Positions 1 through 7,895 of a DNA stretch of 64,000 nt are shown here, one piece after another. The first letter of the stretch is position 1. Each line of letters starts with the position of its first letter. The DNA comes from Enterocloster bolteae (GTDB taxonomy: Bacteria; Bacillota; Clostridia; Lachnospirales; Lachnospiraceae). The notes under the pieces are model-generated. The model saw only the letters and a list, made by a program, of their open reading frames with translations, did not search any database and had not been told where the DNA came from. The position numbers and the translations under genes are program-made. The DNA lies in the NCBI RefSeq assembly GCF_002234575.2, contig NZ_CP022464.2, positions 5,022,001-5,086,000 of the forward strand, given 5' to 3'.

Positions 1-520
1 GTCCATTGTGCCCATGGCAGCCAATTTCCTGGTGCCCGCACTGGCCGGACGCATGGGAAAACGCAACCTGTATGTGGGCAGTGCTGCCATACAGCTGGCC
101 GGGCTGGTTGTCATCCTCTTTGCAGGTATAAACCATGGGGCTATACTGGCCGGAGCAGTGGTAACCGCTCTGGGATACGGCATGAAGGAAAGCATCTATT
201 TTTCCATGCAGGCAGACCCGGTGGACTACGGTGAATGGAAGACCGGCGTCAACACAGCCGGTTCACTGTCCGCCATCAACGGCTTCCTGGGAAAGGTGGC
301 CCAGGCGGCCGCCGGCGGTATCAGCGGAGTCCTTCTGGCATGGGGTGCTTACCAGGGCGGTGCTTCGGCACAGAGTTCCAATGCAGTACTGGCAATCAAA
401 GCCATGTACCTGTATATTCCCATGCTTCTTCTTATATGCTCCATCGTCACTATGCTGTTTTACAATCTGGATAAGATTTATCCCCAAATTAAGGCTGTAC
501 TGGATTCCCGAAACGAATAA
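1..520 (+). CDS. GPH-family sugar:cation symporter, C-terminal part (5' end outside window)
   Basis: This is the last roughly 173 codons of a glycoside-pentoside-hexuronide:cation symporter (MelB/YicJ type), reading from base 2. It contains the family's conserved ADPVDYGEWKTG segment followed by a glycine/alanine-rich helix and two more membrane helices, and ends in a charged tail. By family knowledge such proteins import a glycoside or uronide with Na+ or H+. Twelve bases separate it from the GH78-like glycosidase downstream, so the two probably form an uptake-and-cleavage pair. The substrate cannot be read from this fragment. Confidence 0.9.
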   Translation, partial: SIVPMAANFLVPALAGRMGKRNLYVGSAAIQLAGLVVILFAGINHGAILAGAVVTALGYGMKESIYFSMQADPVDYGEWKTGVNTAGSLSAINGFLGKVAQAAAGGISGVLLAWGAYQGGASAQSSNAVLAIKAMYLYIPMLLLICSIVTMLFYNLDKIYPQIKAVLDSRNE

Positions 521-532
521 GGAGATATAACA

Positions 533-2173
533 ATGGCGCAGATTACAAATCATATTGAAAACTTTAAAATGAATATAAATGAGGATTTCGTAAGAAAAGC
601 CCAGGAACTGGAGCCAGCTCTTCACTACAAAACAGTCCGGCCCGCGCAGCTCGTCTCATTCCAGCCTTCAGATGCCCCAGACAAGCCCAATGGCTGGGAC
701 CTCCCGGTCCATAACAGGGCAGACCGGGTCTTTGACTGGATTCCCTGCCGTATGCAGCCCGTGGAAGCACTGGATACCATGCCTCTGTCAAAGGGCAGTT
801 CCGTGTGCCTGGATTTCGGCACCCACCATGTGGGTTATATATCCTTCCGCCTGACGCCTGCAGGCAGTCCGCCTGACGCTCCGGCCCATATACGGATTAA
901 GCTGGGGGAAATGCCCTGTGAAATTATGGAGGACACCGCATCCTACCGGGGCTCCATCAGCAGCAGCTGGATCCAGGAGGAATACCTTCATATTGATGAG
1001 CTGCCGGCCAGAATCTCTCTGCCCAGGCGGTACGCTTTCCGCTACCTGGAACTGAAGGTCATGGACACCTCCCCCAAATACCAGGTGCTGCTAAGTGATG
1101 TATCCTGTGATACCGTCACTTCCGGCGACATGTCCCAGGTAGATCCCCTGAATGAAAATGTGCCGGAAGACCTGAAACGAATCGACGCCATAGCCCTTAA
1201 GACAATGGAGGACTGCATGCAGTCTGTGTTTGAGGATGGCCCCAAACGCGACCGGCGCCTATGGATTGGAGACTTAAGGCTCCAGGCTCTGACCAATTAC
1301 GAAACATTTAAGAACTATGATCTGGTAAAGCGGTGCCTGTACCTGTTTGCCGGACTTACCCAAAACGAACATCATGTAGGCGCCTGCCTGTTCCTGCGGC
1401 CGGCCCCGATGGTAGATGATACTTCCCTGTTTGACTATGGCCTGTTCTTTATTTCCTGTCTCCATGACTATTATCAGGCCACCGGAGACCGGGAAACCCT
1501 GATGCAGCTGTGGCCTGCTGCTTACCACCAGGCTGAGCTTGCGCTAAAACGTCTGGATGGCAGAGGCGTGGTAAAAGACAGCGGCGACTGGTGGTGCTTC
1601 CTGGATTGGAATGACAGTCTGAACAAACAGGCCGGCGCACAGGGCGTCCTGATTTACACCCTGAGGCAGGCCCTTTCTTTAGCCCGGCTTATGTGCAGTG
1701 AGACATCCGGGGCAGAATCCGTCAAACAGTTGGAGAGCTGGATAGAAACCGCTGTCCGCGGAGCCCTGGAATATCTGTGGGATAAGGAACTGCGGTTCTT
1801 CATAAGCGGACAGAACCGCCAGGTGTCCTGGGCCTCTCAGATATGGCTGGTCCTGGCGGGTGTGCTGGACCAGGAGTCAAACCGCAGACTGCTGGAACAT
1901 CTTGTAAAGGAGGACCCGCCTGTGGGAATGGTTACCCCCTACATGTACCATCATTTTATAGAAGCCCTGATACAAAACGGCATGAAGGACACTGCACTCC
2001 ACTACATCCGCTTTTATTGGGGACAGATGGCGGACCTGGGCGCGGACTGTTTCTGGGAACTCTTTAATCCCAGGGACAGGTATGCCTCCCCCTATGGCTC
2101 CAGAATCATTAACAGCTATTGCCATGCATGGAGCTGCACACCCTCCTATTTTATACGGAAATATTTCAACTGA
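533..2173 (+). CDS. GH78-like (alpha-L-rhamnosidase-type) glycoside hydrolase
   Basis: The 546-residue protein has an N-terminal beta-rich part (about 30-200) and an alpha/alpha-barrel part (about 215-546). The segment EDGPKRDRRLWIGD at residues 234-247 matches the conserved acidic motif of family 78 rhamnosidases and relatives. There is no signal peptide, so the enzyme is expected to be cytoplasmic and to act on small glycosides brought in by the symporter encoded just upstream. It is shorter than typical multidomain GH78 enzymes, lacking accessory beta-sandwich domains. The start is supported by AAGGAG at 520-525. The exact sugar (rhamnose, a uronic acid or another) is not determinable from sequence alone. 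Confidence 0.75.
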   Translation: MAQITNHIENFKMNINEDFVRKAQELEPALHYKTVRPAQLVSFQPSDAPDKPNGWDLPVHNRADRVFDWIPCRMQPVEALDTMPLSKGSSVCLDFGTHHVGYISFRLTPAGSPPDAPAHIRIKLGEMPCEIMEDTASYRGSISSSWIQEEYLHIDELPARISLPRRYAFRYLELKVMDTSPKYQVLLSDVSCDTVTSGDMSQVDPLNENVPEDLKRIDAIALKTMEDCMQSVFEDGPKRDRRLWIGDLRLQALTNYETFKNYDLVKRCLYLFAGLTQNEHHVGACLFLRPAPMVDDTSLFDYGLFFISCLHDYYQATGDRETLMQLWPAAYHQAELALKRLDGRGVVKDSGDWWCFLDWNDSLNKQAGAQGVLIYTLRQALSLARLMCSETSGAESVKQLESWIETAVRGALEYLWDKELRFFISGQNRQVSWASQIWLVLAGVLDQESNRRLLEHLVKEDPPVGMVTPYMYHHFIEALIQNGMKDTALHYIRFYWGQMADLGADCFWELFNPRDRYASPYGSRIINSYCHAWSCTPSYFIRKYFN

Positions 2174-2249
2174 ATCAGGGCGGGTTTCATCTGCCTGGTA
2201 TATGCCATCCGTTGCAGAACCCGCGCACTCCGCATATGACAGAAATTCA

Positions 2250-2278
2250 TTGTTTTTATAATATAATTGAATTAGAAT
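2250..2278 (+). promoter_or_regulatory. Possible promoter of the MocR-type regulator gene
   Basis: TTGTTT (2250-2255) and TAGAAT (2273-2278) are 17 bp apart in an AT-rich stretch upstream of the regulator at 2329. It is a plausible sigma-A promoter; the region has other AT-rich hexamers, so the assignment is weak. Confidence 0.35.
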
Positions 2279-2328
2279 GATATAAAACAAGACAGAAACT
2301 TTGAAGGAATATCATAAAAGGAGCGAAT

Positions 2329-3801
2329 ATGGAGATTCAACTGAAGAAAAACAGTACAACCCCGCTGTACAAACAGATCCGGAACACAATCCGCAGTCAG
2401 ATACTCTCCGGCCAGCTCTCCGACGGCTTTAAGCTGCCCTCGGAGCGCCAGCTGGTGGAAAAGCTGGGTGTCCACCGCAATACTGTTAAAAAGGCGTATG
2501 AGATGCTCATTCATGAGGGGTTGGTCTATGCCTCCGTCAAGGCACCCAGGGGATATTTTGTGAGAAACAGCCCTTCCGAGGTAAAACCCGACGGCAAACC
2601 GGATACAAGGAAAGCATTTTCTTCTCTGGACAAGAATTTTAATTACCATTTTCTAGGGACGCAAAATACGTTCCAGCGTCTGTATAATTCCTCATACCTC
2701 TCCGATAGCATTTCCTTTGCCGGCGTTCTGGTAAATAAAGAAACACTTCCATTGTCTTATCTGCATGAGATTATGGATGAAATTACTTCCGGTGATGACT
2801 TAGAGCCATTCTGGTTCTGCGATCCCCAGGGAACGGAGCGTATGAGAGCATGCCTGGCATCCCTGCTCTTTGGGAGGAAGATTTACGTACAGCCCCAGAA
2901 TATCCAAATCATAACCGAGACTTACGAGGCCCTGAGCAATATCGCCTTCATGTATCTGAAGGAAGGTGATTTTGCAATTGTGGAGGAACCGGTCATGCCT
3001 GCCATTGTCAACATCCTTCTGCATACAGGAGCCCATGTGCTCTTTGTTCCCGTGGAAAAAGACGGTATCCAGATCGAAATACTGGAAAACCTGGTTGAAC
3101 GCTATCGCCCCAAGTTAATCTATTCCATGCCAAACTTCCACAACCCCTCTGCAGCCGTAATGAGCCTGGAAAAAAGGAAACGGCTTCTTCAGTGCGCCCT
3201 ATCACACAACATCCCCATAGTGGAAGATGACTCCCTGTTCGACTTTAACTACAGCGGCATTACACTTCCAAGCCTGTACTCCATGGATCGCACCAACTCG
3301 GTCATTTATATAGATTCCTTTAATCTGTCCTTTTTCCCCGGCGCCCGGGTGGGCTATATCGTGGCTCCTGATAATGTGATCAAGACCTACCGGCGTATTG
3401 TGAATAAGGATCAGATGTTTCTCAACAGCTTAAGCCAGTATATGTGGGCCCGTTTTTTTGAAAAGGGATACTATGAAAAGCACAGACAGTTTCTGATTGA
3501 CTTTTACAGAAAAAAACGCGATCTGATGTGCAGCGCCCTCTCCTGTATTCCCGGTTTGTCTTTCTCTGTCCCGGACGGCGGTCTTGTTATCTGGATCCGC
3601 CTGCCTGAATATACAAATGACCGGCAGATTGCCGCGGCGGCAGAGCGGACAGGACTGCTTCTCATGCCGGGAAATACCTTTTTTGCCGAGGGCAGCCATG
3701 GAGAGTCTTATATCCGGGTCTCCTATTCCTCTGTCACGGACGAAGAAATCGCAGAGGGGTGCCGGCGCATGGCAGAGGTCCTGAATTCCTGCCGGATCTA
3801 A
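2329..3801 (+). CDS. MocR-type GntR regulator with aminotransferase-like domain lacking the PLP lysine
   Basis: Residues 1-78 form a GntR winged helix (LPSERQLVEKLGVHRNTVKKAYEML region). Residues about 125-485 have the fold-type I aminotransferase architecture of MocR/PdxR regulators, including the NPSA turn (about 272) and VEDDSLFDFNY (about 298-308). In most MocR proteins the PLP-binding lysine lies in an FSKSLFPG-like motif. Here the motif reads FNLSFFPG and residue 333 is leucine, so a normal internal aldimine cannot form. The ligand may be non-covalent or different. It precedes the M20/MFS/DUF3100 operon on the same strand and is its likely regulator. The start is set by AAGGAG just upstream. 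Confidence 0.88.
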   Translation: MEIQLKKNSTTPLYKQIRNTIRSQILSGQLSDGFKLPSERQLVEKLGVHRNTVKKAYEMLIHEGLVYASVKAPRGYFVRNSPSEVKPDGKPDTRKAFSSLDKNFNYHFLGTQNTFQRLYNSSYLSDSISFAGVLVNKETLPLSYLHEIMDEITSGDDLEPFWFCDPQGTERMRACLASLLFGRKIYVQPQNIQIITETYEALSNIAFMYLKEGDFAIVEEPVMPAIVNILLHTGAHVLFVPVEKDGIQIEILENLVERYRPKLIYSMPNFHNPSAAVMSLEKRKRLLQCALSHNIPIVEDDSLFDFNYSGITLPSLYSMDRTNSVIYIDSFNLSFFPGARVGYIVAPDNVIKTYRRIVNKDQMFLNSLSQYMWARFFEKGYYEKHRQFLIDFYRKKRDLMCSALSCIPGLSFSVPDGGLVIWIRLPEYTNDRQIAAAAERTGLLLMPGNTFFAEGSHGESYIRVSYSSVTDEEIAEGCRRMAEVLNSCRI

Positions 3802-3808
3802 CAAAATA

Positions 3809-3834
3809 GTGTACCAATATTCATATTGGTACAC
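3809..3834. promoter_or_regulatory. Perfect 11-bp palindrome, probable operator of the amidohydrolase operon
   Basis: GTGTACCAATA and TATTGGTACAC flank TTCA, eight bases after the MocR stop codon. No T-tract follows on either side, so an operator is more likely than a terminator. A related half-site, ATGGTAC, recurs at 3849-3855 as a direct repeat 23 bp from TTGGTAC at 3826-3832; MocR proteins commonly bind direct repeats. The binding protein is inferred from position. Confidence 0.5.
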
Positions 3835-3957
3835 ATATCAAAATCATTATGGTACTTTACTCCTGACCGTCTTAGTAATAAAATACAAAATCATAGGACG
3901 CGCGTATCCGTAAATGCAGCATATTTTACTTTTATCGGAAATCAGGAGGAAAACCGA

Positions 3958-5283
3958 ATGGAAGAATTATACAAGAAAACGCTGGACCGGCTGAAGGCCG
4001 AGCTTAAGAAACAACTGCCGGAGATAGAGGCAAATGGTGACTGGCTCTGGCATCACCCGGAGGCAGGATTTAAAGAAACAGAAACCCAGAAATACTGTCT
4101 GGAGGTTCTGAAAAACCATGGCTTTGAGGCCTGTACCTGGCCGGATGTAACAGGTTTTACCTGTACCTATGACACCGGAAGGCCCGGCCCCTGTGTGATG
4201 ATCATGGGAGAGATGGATTCACTTATCTGCTATTCCCATCCGGACTGCAATCCTGAAACAGGTGCAGCCCATGCCTGCGGCCATTCCATCCAGGTGGCCA
4301 CAGCCATGGGGGCGTTCATCACTCTCACAGAGAGCGGCGTATTAGAGAATTTCGGCGGAAAGGTCATGTTAGCCGGTGTTCCTGCGGAGGAATGCCTGGA
4401 GATAGAGTGGAGAACCCGGGAAATCCAAAAGGGGCGGCTCCATTACCTTTGCGGCAAAGCGGAACTGCTGTACCGGGGCGCATTTGACGGCGTGGACATT
4501 GTCATCTCCATGCACGCCGGTCTGGGAAATGACGGCACAATCACCATCCTTGGCTCCCACAACGGCTTCATCTCCAAAAATGTCACATTCCAGGGACGAT
4601 CCGCCCACGCGGCAGCGGATCCGGAAAACGGGATCAACGCCCTGTACATGGCAAATACGGCTCTGACTGCTCTCAATTCCTTAAGAGAAACCTTTAAGGA
4701 CAGCGATACTGTGCGTGTTCATCCAATCATCACCAAAGGCGGTACGGTTGTAAATGCCATTCCTGAGGAAGTATGCGTAGAATGTCTGTGCCGTGCCGGA
4801 AAGACGGAAACGGTTCTGGATGTTTCAAAGAAATTTGACCAGGCCATGGGGGCAGGCGCTTACGCCTTCGGCGGGAAGGCCCTGGTTCGCACACAGCCTG
4901 GTTACCTGCCCTACCGCCCCCTGCCGGAGCTTGACCAGGCAGCGGTTCAGACAGCAGACGATATCCTGGGCAAAGGCCGCGTAAACAAAGGCGGACATAA
5001 CTGCGGTTCTACGGATCTTGGCGACTTAAACGAGGTCATTCCCGGAATCCAGGTATTTGTCAACTATATGTATGGGGACCATCACGGGGCGGATTACAGG
5101 ATTGCGGACCGGAAAATATATGAAACCGCATCTTTATTTCTGGCTGCCATGGCCTGCCGCCTGCTGGATGACGGGGGCGCCCTGGCCAAAAAAGTGAAGG
5201 CGGCCCATAAGCCCCTGTTCGCCAGCGCCGAAGACTACTGTGCTTATGTAAAGTCCCTTGAAACCGAGCAAATTTTACCATAA
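3958..5283 (+). CDS. M20-family metallopeptidase / amidohydrolase
   Basis: The 441-residue cytoplasmic protein belongs to the M20 amidohydrolases (AbgB/IAA-amino-acid hydrolase type), which remove acyl or aminoacyl groups from amino acids using two metal ions. The metal motif at residues 105-110 reads HACGHS rather than the usual HACGHD, and PAEE lies at 142-145. A reading frame extends upstream, but AGGAGG at about 3946-3951 fixes the ATG at 3958. The stop overlaps the next gene by one base in TAATG. Together with the following MFS carrier and two membrane proteins it forms an uptake and hydrolysis operon. The substrate is unknown. Confidence 0.88.
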   Translation: MEELYKKTLDRLKAELKKQLPEIEANGDWLWHHPEAGFKETETQKYCLEVLKNHGFEACTWPDVTGFTCTYDTGRPGPCVMIMGEMDSLICYSHPDCNPETGAAHACGHSIQVATAMGAFITLTESGVLENFGGKVMLAGVPAEECLEIEWRTREIQKGRLHYLCGKAELLYRGAFDGVDIVISMHAGLGNDGTITILGSHNGFISKNVTFQGRSAHAAADPENGINALYMANTALTALNSLRETFKDSDTVRVHPIITKGGTVVNAIPEEVCVECLCRAGKTETVLDVSKKFDQAMGAGAYAFGGKALVRTQPGYLPYRPLPELDQAAVQTADDILGKGRVNKGGHNCGSTDLGDLNEVIPGIQVFVNYMYGDHHGADYRIADRKIYETASLFLAAMACRLLDDGGALAKKVKAAHKPLFASAEDYCAYVKSLETEQILP

Positions 5284-5303
5284 TGGACAAACGAGGTGAA
5301 CAT

Positions 5304-6569
5304 ATGGAAACTCCATCCTTAAAAAAGAATCTGCCGCTCTTAATCACGCTGACATTGTCCGGTTCCTTTATCTGCTCTCTTCCCTGGTTCCGTTCATACT
5401 ATTATAATCCCTTTATGGAAACCTTCGGCATGACCAATACCCAGATGGGCCTGTGCGGTACGGCCCTCGGCGTAGGCGGAATCGCCGCATACCTGTTCGG
5501 CGGAATTATCTGCGACTACATATCCATCAAAAAACTGATTCCCGCAGCCATGATATCAACAGGTGCCCTGGGACTTGTGATGCTGACCATTCCTTCTCCC
5601 ATCATTATGGTAATCATTCACGGTCTGTTTGCCATCACCTGCCTGATGCTCTTTTTCCCGGCTCAGACAAAGGCGGTGCGTAATCTGGCATCTGTCAATG
5701 AGCAGGGAAAGGCCTTCGGTATCTTTGAAGGAGGACGCGGTATCTCAAACGCCGTATATCTGGCAATCGCTGCTTTGATTTTCGGCCAGATGACGATTAT
5801 AAAAAGCGAATCCTTTGGCGTACGCGGAATCATTCTGTTCTATTCTGTTATGACCATTCTCCTGGGTGTGATTGATATTGTCCTGCTGAAGGGAATTGAC
5901 GATGGCAAAAAAGGTGACAGCAATGATACTGTAAACTTAAAAATGCTTACAAAGCCCCTCAAAATGCCTGCAGTCTGGCTGATGATTGGCATCATCTTCG
6001 CGACATTAACCATCAGCACCGGTTACTACTATATTTCACCTTATGTAACCGAGGTGTTCGGTGTCAGCGCGCTTCTTGGCGCTGTTCTGTCCTCTTCCTC
6101 ACAGTACATACGTCCCATTGCCTCCTTCGGGGCAGGCGTGCTGGGCGACAGAATCAACAATTCCAAGGTCATGCTCATTGGACAGATTGGACTCGCTATT
6201 GCTCTGGTTATTATCCTGGCCGTTCCGTCCTCCATGGGAGTCCTTCCCATTCTGGTGGCCTGCCTGATGATTTTCTTCTGCATGTATATGTGCGTAACCA
6301 TGCATTTTGCCATTATGGATGAGGAATATTTCCCGCCTGAATGCGTGGGAACCGCTATCGGCCTGATATGTGCCATTGGCTATCTGCCGGAGGCCACATC
6401 ACCCTTTGTAGCTGGTGTGATTCTGGATCATTTTCCAGGTGCCGCCGGATACCGCCTGTTCTTTGTCTACCTTTTTGCCGTTACTGTTTTCGGACTGGTA
6501 CTGACTGTTATCTGGCTGCGCAGAACAAAAGCCAGACGGGCGGAGATTCTGGAAAAGCTGAAAAAATAG
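5304..6569 (+). CDS. MFS transporter
   Basis: This 421-residue protein has about twelve predicted hydrophobic helices, a central loop (about residues 200-220, LLKGIDDGKKGDS) and a basic C-terminus (RRTKARRAEILEKLKK). It is a major facilitator carrier with no recognised substrate motif. An ATG at 5283 overlaps the previous stop, but GAGGTGA at 5293-5299 points to the ATG at 5304. Its position right after an amidohydrolase suggests that it imports the enzyme's substrate or exports a product. Confidence 0.85.
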   Translation: METPSLKKNLPLLITLTLSGSFICSLPWFRSYYYNPFMETFGMTNTQMGLCGTALGVGGIAAYLFGGIICDYISIKKLIPAAMISTGALGLVMLTIPSPIIMVIIHGLFAITCLMLFFPAQTKAVRNLASVNEQGKAFGIFEGGRGISNAVYLAIAALIFGQMTIIKSESFGVRGIILFYSVMTILLGVIDIVLLKGIDDGKKGDSNDTVNLKMLTKPLKMPAVWLMIGIIFATLTISTGYYYISPYVTEVFGVSALLGAVLSSSSQYIRPIASFGAGVLGDRINNSKVMLIGQIGLAIALVIILAVPSSMGVLPILVACLMIFFCMYMCVTMHFAIMDEEYFPPECVGTAIGLICAIGYLPEATSPFVAGVILDHFPGAAGYRLFFVYLFAVTVFGLVLTVIWLRRTKARRAEILEKLKK

Positions 6570-6601
6570 GCCGGACGGCCCAGAGAAGGGGGGCAATAAC
6601 T

Positions 6602-7408
6602 ATGCGAAAGAAACTGTCTGATATGACAAAACAATACTCTTCATTTTTTCTATGTGTTATCCTGTGCTGCCTGGCCGCAGAATTCATTGGTCCCATTAAG
6701 CTCTCCTTAGGGAGGTTTACCGTTACCTTTCTGCCGCTGTTATACGCCATGCTTCTTATGCTGGTCCTGTATCTGGCAAAACCGGTCCGGGGAGTGGGGA
6801 AAGCTTATGTTCCGGCTGCTTCCAGGATGCTGTCCATGGGGGTTGTGTTCGCCATGGCAAAGCTGGGCATTTCCAGCGGCGCTTCCATAAAGGAGATGAT
6901 TTCCGCCAGTCCAATCCTGATTTTACAGAACATCGGAAACATTGGAACCGTGCTTTTTGCCCTTCCCATTGCCCTGATATTAGGCATGAAACGGGAAGCC
7001 GTGGGCATGAGCTATGCGCTCAGCCGCGAGCCGAATGTTGCTCTGATTGCCGATATGTACGGCAGTGAATCCGATGAATTTAAGGGCGTTATGGTCTGCT
7101 ACATCGTGGGAACCGTATTCGGCAGCATTTTTATGAGTGTTATTCCTCCGCTTTTTGTCACCCTTGGAATCTTCCGCCCTGAAGCCGCCGCCATGGCTGT
7201 GGGGGCAGGAAGTTCCTCCATGATGGCGGCAGGACTGGCAGGTGTGATAGAAGCATCCCCTGCCAGCAATCCCGACACGCTGACAGCCTTTGCAACCATC
7301 AGCAATGTTATCTCATCTGCAATCACAGTCTACCTTGGGATCTTTATAACCATCCCGCTGAGCAACCTGATTTATAAGGTCATGAAAAGAAAAGGGGTAC
7401 CATCATGA
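6602..7408 (+). CDS. DUF3100-family membrane protein
   Basis: The 268-residue protein is highly hydrophobic, with about eight helices, and resembles the DUF3100 family, whose members often sit next to M20 amidohydrolases. Conserved-looking small-residue helices include GAGSSSMMAAGLAG near residues 200-213. The start at 6602 follows AAGGGGGG and is preferred over a longer upstream frame that overlaps the MFS gene. It overlaps the next gene by ATGA, so translational coupling is likely. A transport role is inferred from context and hydrophobicity only. Confidence 0.75.
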   Translation: MRKKLSDMTKQYSSFFLCVILCCLAAEFIGPIKLSLGRFTVTFLPLLYAMLLMLVLYLAKPVRGVGKAYVPAASRMLSMGVVFAMAKLGISSGASIKEMISASPILILQNIGNIGTVLFALPIALILGMKREAVGMSYALSREPNVALIADMYGSESDEFKGVMVCYIVGTVFGSIFMSVIPPLFVTLGIFRPEAAAMAVGAGSSSMMAAGLAGVIEASPASNPDTLTAFATISNVISSAITVYLGIFITIPLSNLIYKVMKRKGVPS

Positions 7409-7869
7409 GCGAAAAAGTATCTTTTAAAAGTCTCTGCGTGGAATGGGTAATTTCACTGACTGTAATGGTGATTCTGACCATGGCCTGTAATATCGTTGGA
7501 TATGGCGGCCGGTTTCTGGAATCCATTCCCGGAATGCTGATTCTGTGCGTAATCAGCTTCCTTGGACTGACGGCAAAACACTTCATCCCCAGCAGCCTGC
7601 CGGCTGTAACCTATATCGGAATTATCGGAATGCTGGCCGCCGTCCCTGCTTCTCCCGTATCCGCTCCCATTATCTACTGGACCGGTAAAATTGATTTAAT
7701 GGCTTCCATCACCCCCATTCTGGCCTTTGCCGGCGTGCTGTTAGGCAAGGACTGGAAAGCATTCCTGTCCATTGGCTGGAAGGGCGTTCTGGTGTCGCTG
7801 CTAGTGATCTTCGGGACTTTCTTTACATCAGGGCTGATAGCGCAGTTCATGGGAGCCGGGACAGTCTGA
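7405..7869 (+). CDS. Small membrane protein, probable partner of the DUF3100 protein
   Basis: This 154-residue protein has four to five hydrophobic segments and no recognisable catalytic motif. Its start overlaps the DUF3100 stop by four bases (ATGA), so the two are probably made together and may form one heteromeric membrane complex. It closes the MocR-controlled amidohydrolase operon and converges on the sodium/solute symporter gene, with only 26 bases between the two stop codons. I do not recognise a characterised homologue. Confidence 0.7.
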   Translation: MSEKVSFKSLCVEWVISLTVMVILTMACNIVGYGGRFLESIPGMLILCVISFLGLTAKHFIPSSLPAVTYIGIIGMLAAVPASPVSAPIIYWTGKIDLMASITPILAFAGVLLGKDWKAFLSIGWKGVLVSLLVIFGTFFTSGLIAQFMGAGTV

Positions 7870-7895
7870 CGCACACGGGCCGCCGGAGTATGCCC

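Noticed and set aside
2183..2226. Possible terminator (GCGGGTT ... AACCCGC) after the GH78-like gene
   Set aside because: The seven-bp stem has a loop of about 25 bases and no following T-tract.
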